From NCBI RefSeq assembly GCF_900104385.1, contig NZ_FNJA01000005.1, positions 310,001 through 374,000 of the forward strand: 64,000 nucleotides of DNA, read 5' to 3'. Both the position numbers and the translations under genes were made by a program. The notes under the pieces were generated by a model that ran no database searches, was not told the origin of the DNA, and saw only the letters and a list, made by a program, of their open reading frames with translations. Below are positions 1 to 9,463 of this stretch, in pieces; the stretch's first letter is position 1; every line of letters begins with the position of its first letter. The stretch comes from Rhodoferax sp. OV413. Its GTDB lineage: Bacteria > Pseudomonadota > Gammaproteobacteria > Burkholderiales > Burkholderiaceae_C.

Positions 1-846
1 GATGATCGGGGCCTGGGCCATGGTCTTGACCATCTCGGGCTTGAGCACGCCGCCGGCCGACAGGCCGAGGAAGATGTCGGCACCTTCGATGATGTCACCC
101 AGCGTACGGGCGCTGGTGTTCTGCGCATAACGCGCCTTGTTCGGGTCCATGCCCTCGGTGCGGCCGATGTAGACAACTCCCTTCGCATCACTGACATACA
201 CGTTTTCACGGCGCACACCCAGGCTCACCGCCAGATCCAGACAAGCCAGCGCCGCGGCGCCGGCGCCCGAGGCGACCAGCTTGACCTTGGCGATGTCCTT
301 GCCCACATGCTTGAGCGCGTTCAGGATCGCCGCTGCGGCGACGATGGCCGTGCCGTGCTGGTCATCGTGGAACACCGGGATCTTCATGCGCTCGCGCAGC
401 TTGGTCTCGATGTAGAAGCACTCAGGTGCCTTGATGTCCTCGAGGTTGATGCCGCCGAAGGTCGGCTCCATGCGGGCGATGGTGTCGATCAGCTTGTCCG
501 GATCGAGCTCGTCGAGTTCGATGTCGAACACGTCGATGCCGGCGAATTTCTTGAACAGGCAGCCCTTGCCCTCCATCACCGGTTTACCGGCCAGCGGGCC
601 GATATTGCCCAGACCCAGCACCGCCGTGCCATTGGTGATCACCGCCACCAGGTTGTTGCGCGCTGTCAGGTTGCCGGCTTCGCGCGGATCATCGACGATG
701 GCCAGGCAGGCCTCGGCCACGCCGGGCGAATAGGCCAGGCCCAGGTCGCGCTGGGTGACCATGGCCTTGGTGGGCATCACCGAGATCTTGCCCGGCGTCG
801 GATAGCGGTGGTAGTCGAGTGCGGCTTCCCGCAGATTGTCGGTCAT
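1..846 (-). CDS. maeB: NADP-dependent malic enzyme, N-terminal part (runs off the window)
   Basis: Malic enzyme oxidatively decarboxylates malate to pyruvate in the cytoplasm. The 282 codons visible start [20 protein letters not shown] and contain the family blocks for the substrate and metal site ([39 protein letters not shown]) and the nucleotide-binding stretch [15 protein letters not shown]. The ATG at 846 has a GGAGAC ribosome site a few bases upstream. The gene has no stop before base 1, so the rest, including the phosphotransacetylase-like C-terminal domain expected for MaeB, lies outside. It follows the alpha/beta hydrolase by about 34 bp on the same strand and probably shares the pyruvate dehydrogenase transcript, which fits a role at the pyruvate node. 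Confidence 0.9.
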   Translation of the reverse strand, partial: MTDNLREAALDYHRYPTPGKISVMPTKAMVTQRDLGLAYSPGVAEACLAIVDDPREAGNLTARNNLVAVITNGTAVLGLGNIGPLAGKPVMEGKGCLFKKFAGIDVFDIELDELDPDKLIDTIARMEPTFGGINLEDIKAPECFYIETKLRERMKIPVFHDDQHGTAIVAAAAILNALKHVGKDIAKVKLVASGAGAAALACLDLAVSLGVRRENVYVSDAKGVVYIGRTEGMDPNKARYAQNTSARTLGDIIEGADIFLGLSAGGVLKPEMVKTMAQAPII

Positions 847-880
847 GGTTTTGTCTCCGTTCTTATCAAAGGGGATGGAT

Positions 881-1681
881 TCAACGTGTAGCAGTGGCGT
901 GCACTTCGCTCAGCCAGTCGTGCAAACCGCACAGCAGCGCCTGAGGTTGATCCGCATGTACCCAGTGACCGGCATCGGGGATACGCCCGAACTCAGCCCC
1001 TGGAAATAGCGCCAGGATGCGGGCTTGCGACTCCTTTCGCAGGTAGTCAGACTCCTCTCCGCTCAGGAACAACGCCGGTCCCTCGTAGCATTTGTGCGGC
1101 AACGTCTCCGGGAATGCGCACAAATCCGGCATACAGACGGCCGTAGCCATCAAATTGAGACGCCAGTCAAAACGCTCGTTGTGGCGCCGCAAGTTCTGCA
1201 TCAGAAAGTTCTGCGAGATATCCGGTCGCAGGCTGCTGGCCAGCGCTTCGCGGAACTGCCGGCGTGCTGCGGCAGCTGCCGCGGCTAAATCCAGGCTGCG
1301 CATGGCCGTTACATAGGCGGAGAACTGTTCGGCATAGTGTTCCGGTGCAATGTCGATCACGGCAACGCCACCGACGAGTTCCGGATGGCTCAAGGCCAAT
1401 GTCATAGCGGTCTTACCACCCATGCTGTGGCCGACCAGGATCGGCCGCTGCAGCTGTTCGCGTTCGATCAGGGCCTTCACATCGAGCGCCATCTTGGGAT
1501 ATGACATGGTGTCCGACCAAGGCGAAGCGCCATGGTTTCGGGCGTCGGGCAGATAGACGCGGTAGCGGGTGGCCAGCGAGCGCGCAACCTCGCTCCAGTT
1601 GCAGCCGGCGCCGAACAGGCCGTGCAGAATCACCACGGGTGGTCCCGCTCCCAGGGCCTCACAGGCTAGCTCGATGGGCAT
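881..1681 (-). CDS. alpha/beta hydrolase, YbfF-like esterase
   Basis: This 266-residue cytoplasmic hydrolase has the oxyanion HG motif ([12 protein letters not shown]), the nucleophile elbow GHSMGG, and a late [11 protein letters not shown] that supplies the catalytic His. The arrangement matches the YbfF/short-chain acyl esterase family; the natural substrate cannot be told from sequence. The open frame extends upstream to 1726 but would then run into lpdA. The ATG at 1681 starts [13 protein letters not shown] and leaves 11 bp after the lpdA stop, so I prefer it. It sits in line between lpdA and maeB, in the same probable operon. Confidence 0.85.
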   Translation of the reverse strand: MPIELACEALGAGPPVVILHGLFGAGCNWSEVARSLATRYRVYLPDARNHGASPWSDTMSYPKMALDVKALIEREQLQRPILVGHSMGGKTAMTLALSHPELVGGVAVIDIAPEHYAEQFSAYVTAMRSLDLAAAAAAARRQFREALASSLRPDISQNFLMQNLRRHNERFDWRLNLMATAVCMPDLCAFPETLPHKCYEGPALFLSGEESDYLRKESQARILALFPGAEFGRIPDAGHWVHADQPQALLCGLHDWLSEVHATATR

Positions 1682-1692
1682 GGTGCGGTGGC

Positions 1693-3447
1693 CTATTTCT
1701 TCTTTGCTGGCGGCAGATCGGTGCAATGCCCTTCGAAGACCTCGGCGGCCATGCCGATGGACTCGCCCAGCGTTGGGTGCGGGTGGATGGTCTTACCGAT
1801 GTCGGCCGGCTCGCAGCCCATCTCGATGGCCAGACAGACCTCGCTGATCAGGTCACCCGCATGCGTACCGACAATGCTGCCGCCGATCACGCGGTGCGTG
1901 GCTTCGTCGAACAGCAGCTTGGTGAAGCCCTCGTCGCGGCCATTGGCGATGGCCCGGCCCGATGCCGCCCAGGGAAACACCGCCTTGCCGATCTTGATGC
2001 CCTCGGCCTTGCACTGCTCCTCGGTCTTACCGGCCCAGGCCACCTCGGGGTCGGTATAGGCGACCGAGGGGATCTGCCGCGCGTCGAAGTAAGCGGCCTC
2101 GCCATGCGCGACCTCGGCCGCCACATGCGCTTCATGCACCGCCTTGTGCGCCAGCATGGGCTGGCCGACGATGTCGCCGATTGCGAAGATGTGCGGCACA
2201 TTGGTGCGCATCTGCTTGTCTACGTTGATGAAGCCGCGCTCGGTGACGGCCACGCCGGCCTTGTCAGCAGCGATCTTCTTGCCGTTGGGGGTACGCCCTA
2301 CGGCCACCAGCACCAGGTCGTAGAGCTGCGGCTCGCTGGGTGCCTTCTCGCCTTCGAACTTGACCTCGATGCCAGCCTTGGTCGCCTTGGCGCCAACGGT
2401 CTTGGTCTTCAGCATCACGCTGCCGAAGCGCGGCGCATTGACCTTCTCCCAGACCTTGACCAGGTCACGGTCAGCGCCCTGCATCAGGCCATCGAGCATC
2501 TCGACCACGTCTATGCGCGTGCCCAGGGTCGAGTACACCGTGGCCATCTCCAGGCCGATGATGCCGCCGCCCACCACCAGCATGCGCTTGGGGATGCTCT
2601 TCAGCAGCAGCGCGCCGGTGGAATCGACCACACGCTCGTCCTCGGGCATGAAGGGCAGCTTCACTGCCTGCGAGCCCGCGGCGATGATGGCCTTGGCGAA
2701 CTTCACGACCTTCTTCGCACCGCCCTCACCAGCCACTTCGAGGTGGTAGGCGTCGAGGAAGCTGCCGACGCCGGTGACGACCTCGACCTTGCGCGCCTTG
2801 GCCATGCCGGCCAGACCGCCGGTGAGCTTCTTGATCACGCCGTCCTTGAAGCCGCGCAGCCCATCGAGGTCGATCTCGGGCGCGGCAAACTTGATGCCGT
2901 GGTGGCCCAGGTTCTTCACCTCGTCCATCACGCTGGCGGTGTGCAGCAGCGCCTTCGACGGGATGCAGCCCACATTCAGGCAGACGCCGCCCAGCGTCGC
3001 ATAACGCTCGACCAGCACGGTCTTCATGCCCAGGTCGGCACTGCGGAAGGCCGCCGAGTAACCGCCAGGGCCGGCACCGAGCACCAGCACTTCGCACTCG
3101 ATGTCGGCCTTGCCGGCGTAGCTGCCGGCCTTGAGCGCGGGCGTGGCGGCAACGGGCGAAGCCGCTGCGGGCGCCGCAACCGGTGCCGGTGCAGAGGCCG
3201 CGGCACCCGCGGCCTCGACCACCAGGATCACCGAACCCTCGCTGACTTTGTCGCCGAGCTTGACCTTCAGCTCCTTGACCACGCCTGCGTGGCTCGACGG
3301 GATCTCCATCGAGGCCTTGTCGGACTCGACCATGAGCAGGCCGGTATCGACGGCGATCACCTCGCCGGGTTTGACCAGCAGCTCGATGACCGCGACATCC
3401 TTGAAGTCGCCGATGTCCGGCACTTTGACTTCCACTGTTTGAGACAT
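1693..3447 (-). CDS. lpdA: dihydrolipoyl dehydrogenase (E3) of the pyruvate dehydrogenase complex, with N-terminal lipoyl domain
   Basis: E3 reoxidises the dihydrolipoyl groups of E2 with NAD. The 584-residue protein begins with a lipoyl domain (about residues 2-78; lipoylated Lys 44 in ESDKAS), then an Ala/Pro linker, then the flavoprotein: GAGPGG FAD fold near 124 and the redox disulfide C156-x4-C161 in GGVCLNVGCIPSK. The C-terminal HPHPTLGES carries the active-site His. An extra lipoyl domain on E3 is common in betaproteobacteria. ATG 3447 is chosen because it begins the lipoyl domain and has a GAAGGA ribosome site; a longer frame to 3495 would overlap aceF. It lies 13 bp after aceF. Confidence 0.96.
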   Translation of the reverse strand: MSQTVEVKVPDIGDFKDVAVIELLVKPGEVIAVDTGLLMVESDKASMEIPSSHAGVVKELKVKLGDKVSEGSVILVVEAAGAAASAPAPVAAPAAASPVAATPALKAGSYAGKADIECEVLVLGAGPGGYSAAFRSADLGMKTVLVERYATLGGVCLNVGCIPSKALLHTASVMDEVKNLGHHGIKFAAPEIDLDGLRGFKDGVIKKLTGGLAGMAKARKVEVVTGVGSFLDAYHLEVAGEGGAKKVVKFAKAIIAAGSQAVKLPFMPEDERVVDSTGALLLKSIPKRMLVVGGGIIGLEMATVYSTLGTRIDVVEMLDGLMQGADRDLVKVWEKVNAPRFGSVMLKTKTVGAKATKAGIEVKFEGEKAPSEPQLYDLVLVAVGRTPNGKKIAADKAGVAVTERGFINVDKQMRTNVPHIFAIGDIVGQPMLAHKAVHEAHVAAEVAHGEAAYFDARQIPSVAYTDPEVAWAGKTEEQCKAEGIKIGKAVFPWAASGRAIANGRDEGFTKLLFDEATHRVIGGSIVGTHAGDLISEVCLAIEMGCEPADIGKTIHPHPTLGESIGMAAEVFEGHCTDLPPAKKK

Positions 3448-3460
3448 GGGAGGATTTCCT

Positions 3461-5056
3461 TCAGAACAGCACGCGCCGCAGATCGGCGAGCACATTGGCG
3501 AAATGCACGTTGAAGCGGGCAGCAGCCGCGCCGTCGATCACGCGGTGGTCCCACGACAGCGACAGCGGCAATGTGAGCCGCGAGGTATAGGTCTTGCCGT
3601 CGCTGGAATGCTGCTTCCAGTAGCTCTTGCACACGCCCATGATGGCCACTTCGGGCGCATTGATGATGGGCGTGAAGTAGATGCCGCCGATGCCGCCCAG
3701 CGACGAAATCGTGAAGGTGCCGCCCGACATCTGGTCGGGCTTGAGCTTGCCTTCGCGCGCCAGCTTGGCGAGCTCGCCCATCTCCTTGGCGATCTCGGGC
3801 ACAGTCTTTTTATCGACGTCGCGGATCACCGGCACCATCAGGCCGTTGGGCGTATCGGCGGCGAAGCCGATGTGCCAGTAGTTCTTCAGCACCAGGCTTT
3901 GCTCGTTACCTTGGCCGTCCAGGCTGGCGTTGAACTCGGGGAACTTCTTCAGCGCCGACACCGCCGCCTTCATCATGAACGGCAGCATGCTCAGTTTGAC
4001 GCCCGACTTCTCCAGCTCCTTGTTCATCTGCACGCGGAACTGCTCGAGCTCGGTGATGTCGGCCTCGTCATGCGTGGTGACGTGCGGAATCACCACCCAG
4101 TTGCGGTGCAGGTTGGCGCCACTGATCTTCTTGATGCGCGACAGCTCCTTGCGTTCGACCGGGCCGAACTTGGCGAAGTCCACCTTGGGCCAGGCCAGCA
4201 GTTCGAGCCCGCCAATACCGCCACCCGCAGCGGCTGCAGGCTTGGGCGCGGGCGCCGCAGCGGGGCCGCCGCCGCCCCTGGCAAAGGCCTCGACGTCGGT
4301 GCGCACGATGCGGCCATGCTCGCCGCTGCCGCTGACCCGGCCCAGGTCCACGCCGAGTTCACGCGCCAGCTTGCGCACCGCCGGGCCCGCATAGGCCAGG
4401 GCAAACGCCGCTTCATTGACCGAAGCGCCAACGGCGGCCGCGGCCTGCGCCGGGGGCGCGGCGACGGCGACCACGGGTGCCGCTGCGCTAAGCACATCGC
4501 CGGTGGCCAACAGCAGGACCACCGAGCCCTGGCTGACCTTGTCGCCGAGCTGGATGCGGATCTCCTTGACCACGCCGGACAGCGGCGCCGGCACGTCCAT
4601 GGTGGCCTTGTCAGATTCCAGCGAAACCAGCGGGTCCTCGGCCTTCACCGTGTCGCCGACCTTGACGAAGATTTCGATCACCGGCACGTCCTTGAAGTCG
4701 CCGATATCGGGCACGCGCACCTCGGCCAGGCCGGCCGGCGCGCTCACCGCCGACGGTGGCGCAGTGACGCTGGGCTTGGCGACCTCGGCAGGCGGCGCGG
4801 CTGCGGCAGCGCCGCCTTCGGCCTCGAACTGCATGATCACGCTGCCCTGGCTGACCTTGTCGCCCAGCTTCACCGCGATGGCCTTGACCACGCCGCCGCG
4901 CGGCGCGGGCACGTCCAGCGTGGCCTTGTCGGATTCCAGCGAGACCAGCGGGTCCTCGGCCTTCACGGTATCGCCGACCTTGACGAAGATCTCGATCACT
5001 GGCACGTCAGAGAAGTCGCCGATGTCAGGCACTTGGATGTCGATTGAATTGCTCAT
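3461..5056 (-). CDS. aceF: dihydrolipoamide acetyltransferase (E2) of the pyruvate dehydrogenase complex
   Basis: E2 forms the core of the complex and passes the acetyl group from E1 to CoA. The 531 residues show two lipoyl domains (about 1-78 and 111-190, each with ESDKAT; Lys 44 and Lys 150), Ala/Pro-rich hinges, a peripheral-subunit-binding domain (about 225-265, VRKLARELGV) and a catalytic domain ending with the DHRVIDG motif. ATG 5056 starts MSNSIDIQ, 8 bp after the aceE stop; a GTG at 5068 is in frame but overlaps aceE. Order E1-E2-E3 on one strand indicates one transcript. Confidence 0.96.
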   Translation of the reverse strand: MSNSIDIQVPDIGDFSDVPVIEIFVKVGDTVKAEDPLVSLESDKATLDVPAPRGGVVKAIAVKLGDKVSQGSVIMQFEAEGGAAAAAPPAEVAKPSVTAPPSAVSAPAGLAEVRVPDIGDFKDVPVIEIFVKVGDTVKAEDPLVSLESDKATMDVPAPLSGVVKEIRIQLGDKVSQGSVVLLLATGDVLSAAAPVVAVAAPPAQAAAAVGASVNEAAFALAYAGPAVRKLARELGVDLGRVSGSGEHGRIVRTDVEAFARGGGGPAAAPAPKPAAAAGGGIGGLELLAWPKVDFAKFGPVERKELSRIKKISGANLHRNWVVIPHVTTHDEADITELEQFRVQMNKELEKSGVKLSMLPFMMKAAVSALKKFPEFNASLDGQGNEQSLVLKNYWHIGFAADTPNGLMVPVIRDVDKKTVPEIAKEMGELAKLAREGKLKPDQMSGGTFTISSLGGIGGIYFTPIINAPEVAIMGVCKSYWKQHSSDGKTYTSRLTLPLSLSWDHRVIDGAAAARFNVHFANVLADLRRVLF

Positions 5057-5064
5057 ATTGCGTC

Positions 5065-7749
5065 TCACACAGTCCAGGGGGCGGCACGCTCGGCGTCGAG
5101 CCCGTATTGCTTGATCGCGTCGGCAACGACGCTTGGCTTGATCACGCCGTCGTCGGCCAGCGCCTTGAGTGCGGCCACGGCCACATGCCAGCGGTCGACC
5201 TCGAAGAAGCGGCGCAGCTTCTTGCGGTAGTCGCTGCGGCCGAAACCGTCGGTGCCCAGCACGGTGTAGCGTCGACCCGCGGCCTGCACGTATTCGCGCA
5301 CCTGGTCGGCGTAGTTGCGCATGTAGTCGGTAGCGGCGATCACCGGGCCGTCATGGCCTTCCAGGCAATGCTCGACGTGGCTCTTGCGCACCGGCTCGGT
5401 GGGGTGCAGCCGGCTCCAGCGCTCGGCGGCCATGCCGTCGCGGCGCAGCTCGTTGTAGCTGGTGGCGCTCCACACATCGGCGGCGATGCCGAAGTCCGCC
5501 TTCAGCAGCTCGGCCGCGAACATCACTTCGCGCAGGATGGTGCCGCTTCCCATGAGCTGGACGCGCAGGCCCTTTTTCTTTCCTGTTTCGGGCGTCTTGC
5601 CGCCATCGCTCAGCTGGTACAGGCCCTTGAGGATGCCCGCCTCGCTGCCTTCGGGCATGCCGGGGTGCGGGTAGTTTTCATTCATCAGGGTGACGTAGTA
5701 GTACACGTCTTCCTGCTCGGCATACATGCGGCGCATGCCGTCGCGGATGATGGTCACCACCTCGTAGGCGAAGGTCGGGTCGTAGCTGACGCAGTTGGGG
5801 ATCGTGCCGGCCAGGATGTGGCTATGGCCGTCCTCGTGCTGCAGGCCTTCGCCGTTCAGCGTAGTGCGCCCTGCCGTGCCGCCCAGCAAGAAGCCGCGGG
5901 CACGGATGTCGCCGGCCAGCCAGGCCAGGTCACCCACGCGCTGCAGGCCGAACATCGAGTAGTAGATGTAGAACGGGATCATCGGCACGTTGTTCGTGCT
6001 ATACGAAGTAGCCGCGACGATCCAGCTCGACATGGCGCCGCCTTCGTTGATGCCCTCCTGCAGCACCTGGCCGTCTTTCGACTCGCGGTAGTACATCAGT
6101 TGGTCGGCGTCCTGCGGCTTGTACAGCTGGCCGAGAGACGACCAGATGCCGAGCTGGCGGAACATGCCTTCCATGCCGAAGGTGCGCGACTCGTCGGGCA
6201 CGATGGGCACCACGTGTTTGCCGATCTGCTTGTCGCGCACCAGGGTGCCGAGCATCTGCACAAAGGCCATGGTGGTGGAGATCTCGCGCTCGCCGGTGTC
6301 CTTGAGCAGGCGCTCAAAGCTGGCCAGCGGCGGGATCTCCAGCGAGGCCGATTTCTGCCGGCGCTGCGGCAGGTAGCCGCCGAGTGCGGCGCGGCGCGCG
6401 CGCAGGTATTGCATCTCGGGGCTGTCTTCGGGCAGCTTGATGAAGGGGATGTTGGGCAGGTCTTCGTCCGACACCGGGATCTGGAAGCGGTCGCGGAAGC
6501 CGCGCAGCGCGTCCTGCGTCATCTTCTTGGCCTGGTGGGCGATCATCTGGCCTTCGCCGGATTCGCCCATGCCGTAGCCCTTCACCGTCTTCGGCAGGAT
6601 CAAGGTCGGCTGGCCGGTGTGCTTGACGGCCGCGGCATAGGCTGCAAACACCTTCACCGGATCATGGCCGCCGCGCGTCAGCCCCCAGATCTCGTCGTCA
6701 CTCATGTCGGCCACCAGCGTGCGGGTTTCGTCGTATTTGCCGAAGAAGTGCTCGCGCACATATGCGCCGCTCTTGCTCTTGAAGTCCTGGTACTCGCCGT
6801 CAACGCACTCTTCCATGCGCTGCAGCAGCTTGCCGCTCTTGTCCTTGGCCAGCAGCGCATCCCAGCCGCTGCCCCAAACGATCTTGATGACGTTCCAGCC
6901 CGCGCCGCGGAACACCGATTCCAGCTCCTGGATGATCTTGCCGTTGCCGCGCACCGGGCCGTCCAGGCGCTGCAGATTGCAGTTGATGACGAACACCAGG
7001 TTGTCGAGGTTCTCGCGGCCGGCCAGCGAGATCGCGCCCAGCGATTCGGGCTCGTCCATCTCGCCATCGCCCATAAAGGCCCAGACTTTGCGCGGCGTGG
7101 TGTCGGCCAGGCCTCGGCCATGCAGGTACTTGAGAAAGCGCGCCTGGTAGATCGCCATCAGCGGGCCCAGGCCCATGGACACCGTGGGGAACTGCCAGAA
7201 GTCGGGCATCAGCCAGGGGTGCGGATAGGACGGAATGCCCTGGCCGTCGGTCTCCTGACGGTAATTCAACAGTTGCTGCTCGGTGAGGCGCCCCTCGAGG
7301 AAGGCGCGGGCATAAATGCCGGGCGAACTGTGTCCCTGGATGAACAGCAGGTCGCCACCATGCGTGTCGGTCGCCGCGTGCCAGAAATGGCCAAAACCGA
7401 TGTCGTACAGCGTGGCAGCCGACTGGAAGCTGGCGATGTGACCACCAAGTTCCGACGAGTCCTTGTTGGCGCGCAAGATGATGGCCATCGCGTTCCAGCG
7501 GATGATGGAGCGCAGGCGGTGTTCGATGTCACGGTCGCCAGGCGACTTCTCCTCGTTCTCCGGCGCAATGGTGTTCTTGTAAGCCGTAGTCAGGGACCGC
7601 GGCACATACACCCCTTCGCGTCGCCCTGCGTCGACCAGACGGTTGAGCAGAAAGTTGGTGCGTTCGCTGCCGCGGTGCTGCTGCACAGCGCCCAATGCAT
7701 CCAACCATTCGCGGGTCTCAGCGGGGTCATGGTCGCCCATCATCGTCAT
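5065..7749 (-). CDS. aceE: pyruvate dehydrogenase E1 component, homodimeric type
   Basis: E1 decarboxylates pyruvate with thiamine diphosphate and acetylates the lipoyl groups of E2. The protein has 894 residues, the usual size for the homodimeric enzyme. The thiamine diphosphate motif starts at GDGEMDEPES (about 227) and closes with an Asn-rich stretch (NLVFVINCNLQ) about 30 residues later. ATG 7749 has an AGGAGA ribosome site. It is the first gene of the aceE-aceF-lpdA-hydrolase-maeB run, and the promoter should lie in the 476 bp upstream. Confidence 0.97.
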   Translation of the reverse strand: MTMMGDHDPAETREWLDALGAVQQHRGSERTNFLLNRLVDAGRREGVYVPRSLTTAYKNTIAPENEEKSPGDRDIEHRLRSIIRWNAMAIILRANKDSSELGGHIASFQSAATLYDIGFGHFWHAATDTHGGDLLFIQGHSSPGIYARAFLEGRLTEQQLLNYRQETDGQGIPSYPHPWLMPDFWQFPTVSMGLGPLMAIYQARFLKYLHGRGLADTTPRKVWAFMGDGEMDEPESLGAISLAGRENLDNLVFVINCNLQRLDGPVRGNGKIIQELESVFRGAGWNVIKIVWGSGWDALLAKDKSGKLLQRMEECVDGEYQDFKSKSGAYVREHFFGKYDETRTLVADMSDDEIWGLTRGGHDPVKVFAAYAAAVKHTGQPTLILPKTVKGYGMGESGEGQMIAHQAKKMTQDALRGFRDRFQIPVSDEDLPNIPFIKLPEDSPEMQYLRARRAALGGYLPQRRQKSASLEIPPLASFERLLKDTGEREISTTMAFVQMLGTLVRDKQIGKHVVPIVPDESRTFGMEGMFRQLGIWSSLGQLYKPQDADQLMYYRESKDGQVLQEGINEGGAMSSWIVAATSYSTNNVPMIPFYIYYSMFGLQRVGDLAWLAGDIRARGFLLGGTAGRTTLNGEGLQHEDGHSHILAGTIPNCVSYDPTFAYEVVTIIRDGMRRMYAEQEDVYYYVTLMNENYPHPGMPEGSEAGILKGLYQLSDGGKTPETGKKKGLRVQLMGSGTILREVMFAAELLKADFGIAADVWSATSYNELRRDGMAAERWSRLHPTEPVRKSHVEHCLEGHDGPVIAATDYMRNYADQVREYVQAAGRRYTVLGTDGFGRSDYRKKLRRFFEVDRWHVAVAALKALADDGVIKPSVVADAIKQYGLDAERAAPWTV

Positions 7750-8225
7750 TTGTTGTCTCCTGTGTCATGGCCTTGTCTCGCATCGGGCGATGCGGCTGGC
7801 CACGCTGTAGAGCAACCCTTGTGCCACTTCAAAACGGCTGGAAAAATCAAGCTAAGTTATTGATTTTTAACGAGGTATGCCTGCCTTGCGGCAATCTGAT
7901 AGACGGCGATCCGGACTTAGCCGCAAGCCAGCATCCGATACGCCGGACTGGCATATGCATAGAAACCCTGCGTCAAGGAGTAATGCAATCGGTTGAAATG
8001 CGGCTCCGGGGCAGCTTCACCCTTACACAGCACATTCGCCCAAGGAGCACCCTCGCCGGCAACTGTATTTCCCGCCGTCGTTGCATTTCGCCGAAGCCAG
8101 GTTAAGGCATCAGGCCCTGACTTGGGAATTGCCAATCGTCCCAGTGCTCATCGCTGGTACGCACGAGCGGAGATGCGTTACTTGGTTGGACACTTCTGCT
8201 TTGCAGATAGCGGCCGCCGCACGGA
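7750..8225. other. intergenic region upstream of the pyruvate dehydrogenase operon
   Basis: No convincing gene. A 72-codon minus frame (7917-8135) has no recognisable motif. On the minus strand TTGAAG, 17 bp and TACAGC form a weak sigma-70-like pair about 50-80 bp before aceE. Otherwise only the small inverted repeat in the leader stands out. Confidence 0.4.
7780..7793. promoter_or_regulatory. small inverted repeat in the aceE leader
   Basis: GCATCG and CGATGC face each other with a 2-bp gap, ending about 31 bp upstream of the aceE start. It could be an operator half-pair or a leader hairpin; no known regulator motif is recognised. Confidence 0.25.
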
Positions 8226-9194
8226 TCAGCGCCGTACGCCGTACCACAGCTCTGGCCGGTGCGAGGGCGTTTCCGGTGTCAACAAGGGATTGCGCAACTC
8301 GATCACCGTGCGCTCATTCAACCTGGCCTTGCGCACACGCTCGCCCCAATGTTGATTGAAGAGCTTGTCGAACGACCCGTCGGCCACGGCCTTCTCCATG
8401 CCTTCGGTGATGTCGGCGGCGAGTTTGGTATTGCGCTTATTGACGAAAAAATAGCTGTCGTAGAAATAGTGCAGGGCCAGATGCGGTTCGATTTCGAGCG
8501 TGCTGGCGTGGGTTTCTTGCTCATCCCAGATTTCCATCACGCTGCGGGGAAAGTAATCGAAGCGCTGGCTCTCCAGCATCTTGAACAGGCCTTCGTAGTT
8601 GGAGCCGTTGATGACCTCAAGGCCGTTGCCGCTCAGAATCTGCGTGTCTGGCCAATCTTGACCCTGGGCAAGGCGCACGCCCATCAAGTCGGCCAGTGTT
8701 TTAACTTGCGCAACACGGTCGGTATCACCCTTACGAACCAGTCCCAACCGCCAACCCAGCAAGCCCTTGTTGAGCGGAACGCGTATCGGCAGCAGCCTTG
8801 CTTCCCGTTCGGCGGAAGACGGAAGCGGGGCAACGTCGATCATTCGTCCGGCCTCCAACTCAACGATCTGGCGGCTTTGGCTCATCGAAACCGCGGGGTA
8901 TTCCACCCGGTATGCAGTACGGGTCTTGGACAGCACCAGTTCTAGTAGTTTGCGCGGATAGTCGTAGCGCTGGTCGGCAGCGCTCTCGGGGATCGGGTAG
9001 CGCACGATCTCCACGCCGGTAGCGCTGCCATGGCCGAGGAGCAAAAGGGCCGATGACAAGGCGATCCACCAGCGAAGCAATCTAAATTGAGGACTGGCGC
9101 CGTGGCCCCGTCTGGGATGGAGTTCCAAGAACAGGCCATCTCGGTGCACATCTGACCCCATGGGTAAACCATAGTTTTGACCTTGAAAGTTCAT
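8226..9194 (-). CDS. periplasmic solute-binding protein, family 3 (amino-acid type), orphan
   Basis: About 323 residues. A hydrophobic segment (LLRWWIALSSALLLLGHGSA, the likely signal peptide) is followed by a bilobed binding-protein fold with FYDSYFFVNKRN, a family-3 feature, and a C-terminal helix DGSFDKLFNQHWGERV typical of extracellular solute-binding proteins. There is no ABC permease or ATPase beside it, so it may be a sensor-like or stand-alone periplasmic protein. The start is uncertain: ATG 9194 leaves an unusually long N-region before the hydrophobic stretch, and a TTG nearer the signal peptide (about 9074) is possible. It lies on the core side of the tRNA fragment. Confidence 0.7.
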   Translation of the reverse strand: MNFQGQNYGLPMGSDVHRDGLFLELHPRRGHGASPQFRLLRWWIALSSALLLLGHGSATGVEIVRYPIPESAADQRYDYPRKLLELVLSKTRTAYRVEYPAVSMSQSRQIVELEAGRMIDVAPLPSSAEREARLLPIRVPLNKGLLGWRLGLVRKGDTDRVAQVKTLADLMGVRLAQGQDWPDTQILSGNGLEVINGSNYEGLFKMLESQRFDYFPRSVMEIWDEQETHASTLEIEPHLALHYFYDSYFFVNKRNTKLAADITEGMEKAVADGSFDKLFNQHWGERVRKARLNERTVIELRNPLLTPETPSHRPELWYGVRR

Positions 9195-9378
9195 ACGATT
9201 CTTTCGAAGTGATGGGCAGTTCAACCTGGTCAGTCCATCTTAAGCAGACATTGAATGCTACGACGTAAGCAACCGCCGTCCAAGTCAAAAAAGAGAAATG
9301 AGATAGCCTCAGAAGACCGTGGAGCCCTTCAGACGAATGAAGGCACCAGGCGTTGGCCGCAGGATTTCGGACGGCCAT

Positions 9379-9407
9379 AAAAAATGGCCTACGATTTCTC
9401 GTAAGCC
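9379..9407 (-). terminator. rho-independent terminator downstream of the tRNA fragment
   Basis: On the minus strand GGCTTACGA, a GAAA loop and TCGTAGGCC form a 9-bp stem with one wobble pair, followed by ATTTTTT (T run 9384-9379). It begins 12 bp after the tRNA CCA end, as expected for the native terminator of that tRNA gene. Confidence 0.8.
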
Positions 9408-9418
9408 ATGGACATGAA

Positions 9419-9463
9419 TGGTAGGGCGTAAGTGACTTGAACACTCGACCAAAGGATTATGAG
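9419..9463 (-). other. 3' half of a tRNA with CAU anticodon; putative attachment-site scar
   Basis: Read on the minus strand, the segment has a 7-nt anticodon loop CTCATAA (anticodon CAU: elongator Met, or Ile with lysidine), a 5-nt 3' anticodon stem, a 5-nt variable region, a T-arm with loop TTCAAGT, a 7-nt acceptor 3' strand ACGCCCT, discriminator A and encoded CCA, all at canonical spacing. The 5' half is absent: bases before the loop do not pair with the anticodon stem, and no D-arm or 5' acceptor strand follows. Breakage exactly at the anticodon loop is typical of tyrosine-integrase insertion. The intact terminator on the low-coordinate side suggests that 1-9.4 kb is the original chromosome and the element lies to the right. 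Confidence 0.72.

Noticed and set aside
1501-7863. Very long open frames on the plus strand opposite lpdA, aceF and aceE (up to 939 codons)
   Set aside because: They are mirror frames of high-GC coding sequence; their translations are low-complexity and rich in His, Gly and Arg, and the minus strand encodes unmistakable pyruvate dehydrogenase subunits.
7917-8135. 72-codon minus-strand frame upstream of aceE
   Set aside because: No motif, no ribosome site of note, and no support from neighbours.
9082-9444. 120-codon minus frame across the tRNA fragment
   Set aside because: It overlaps the binding-protein gene, the terminator and the tRNA scar, and has no family features.
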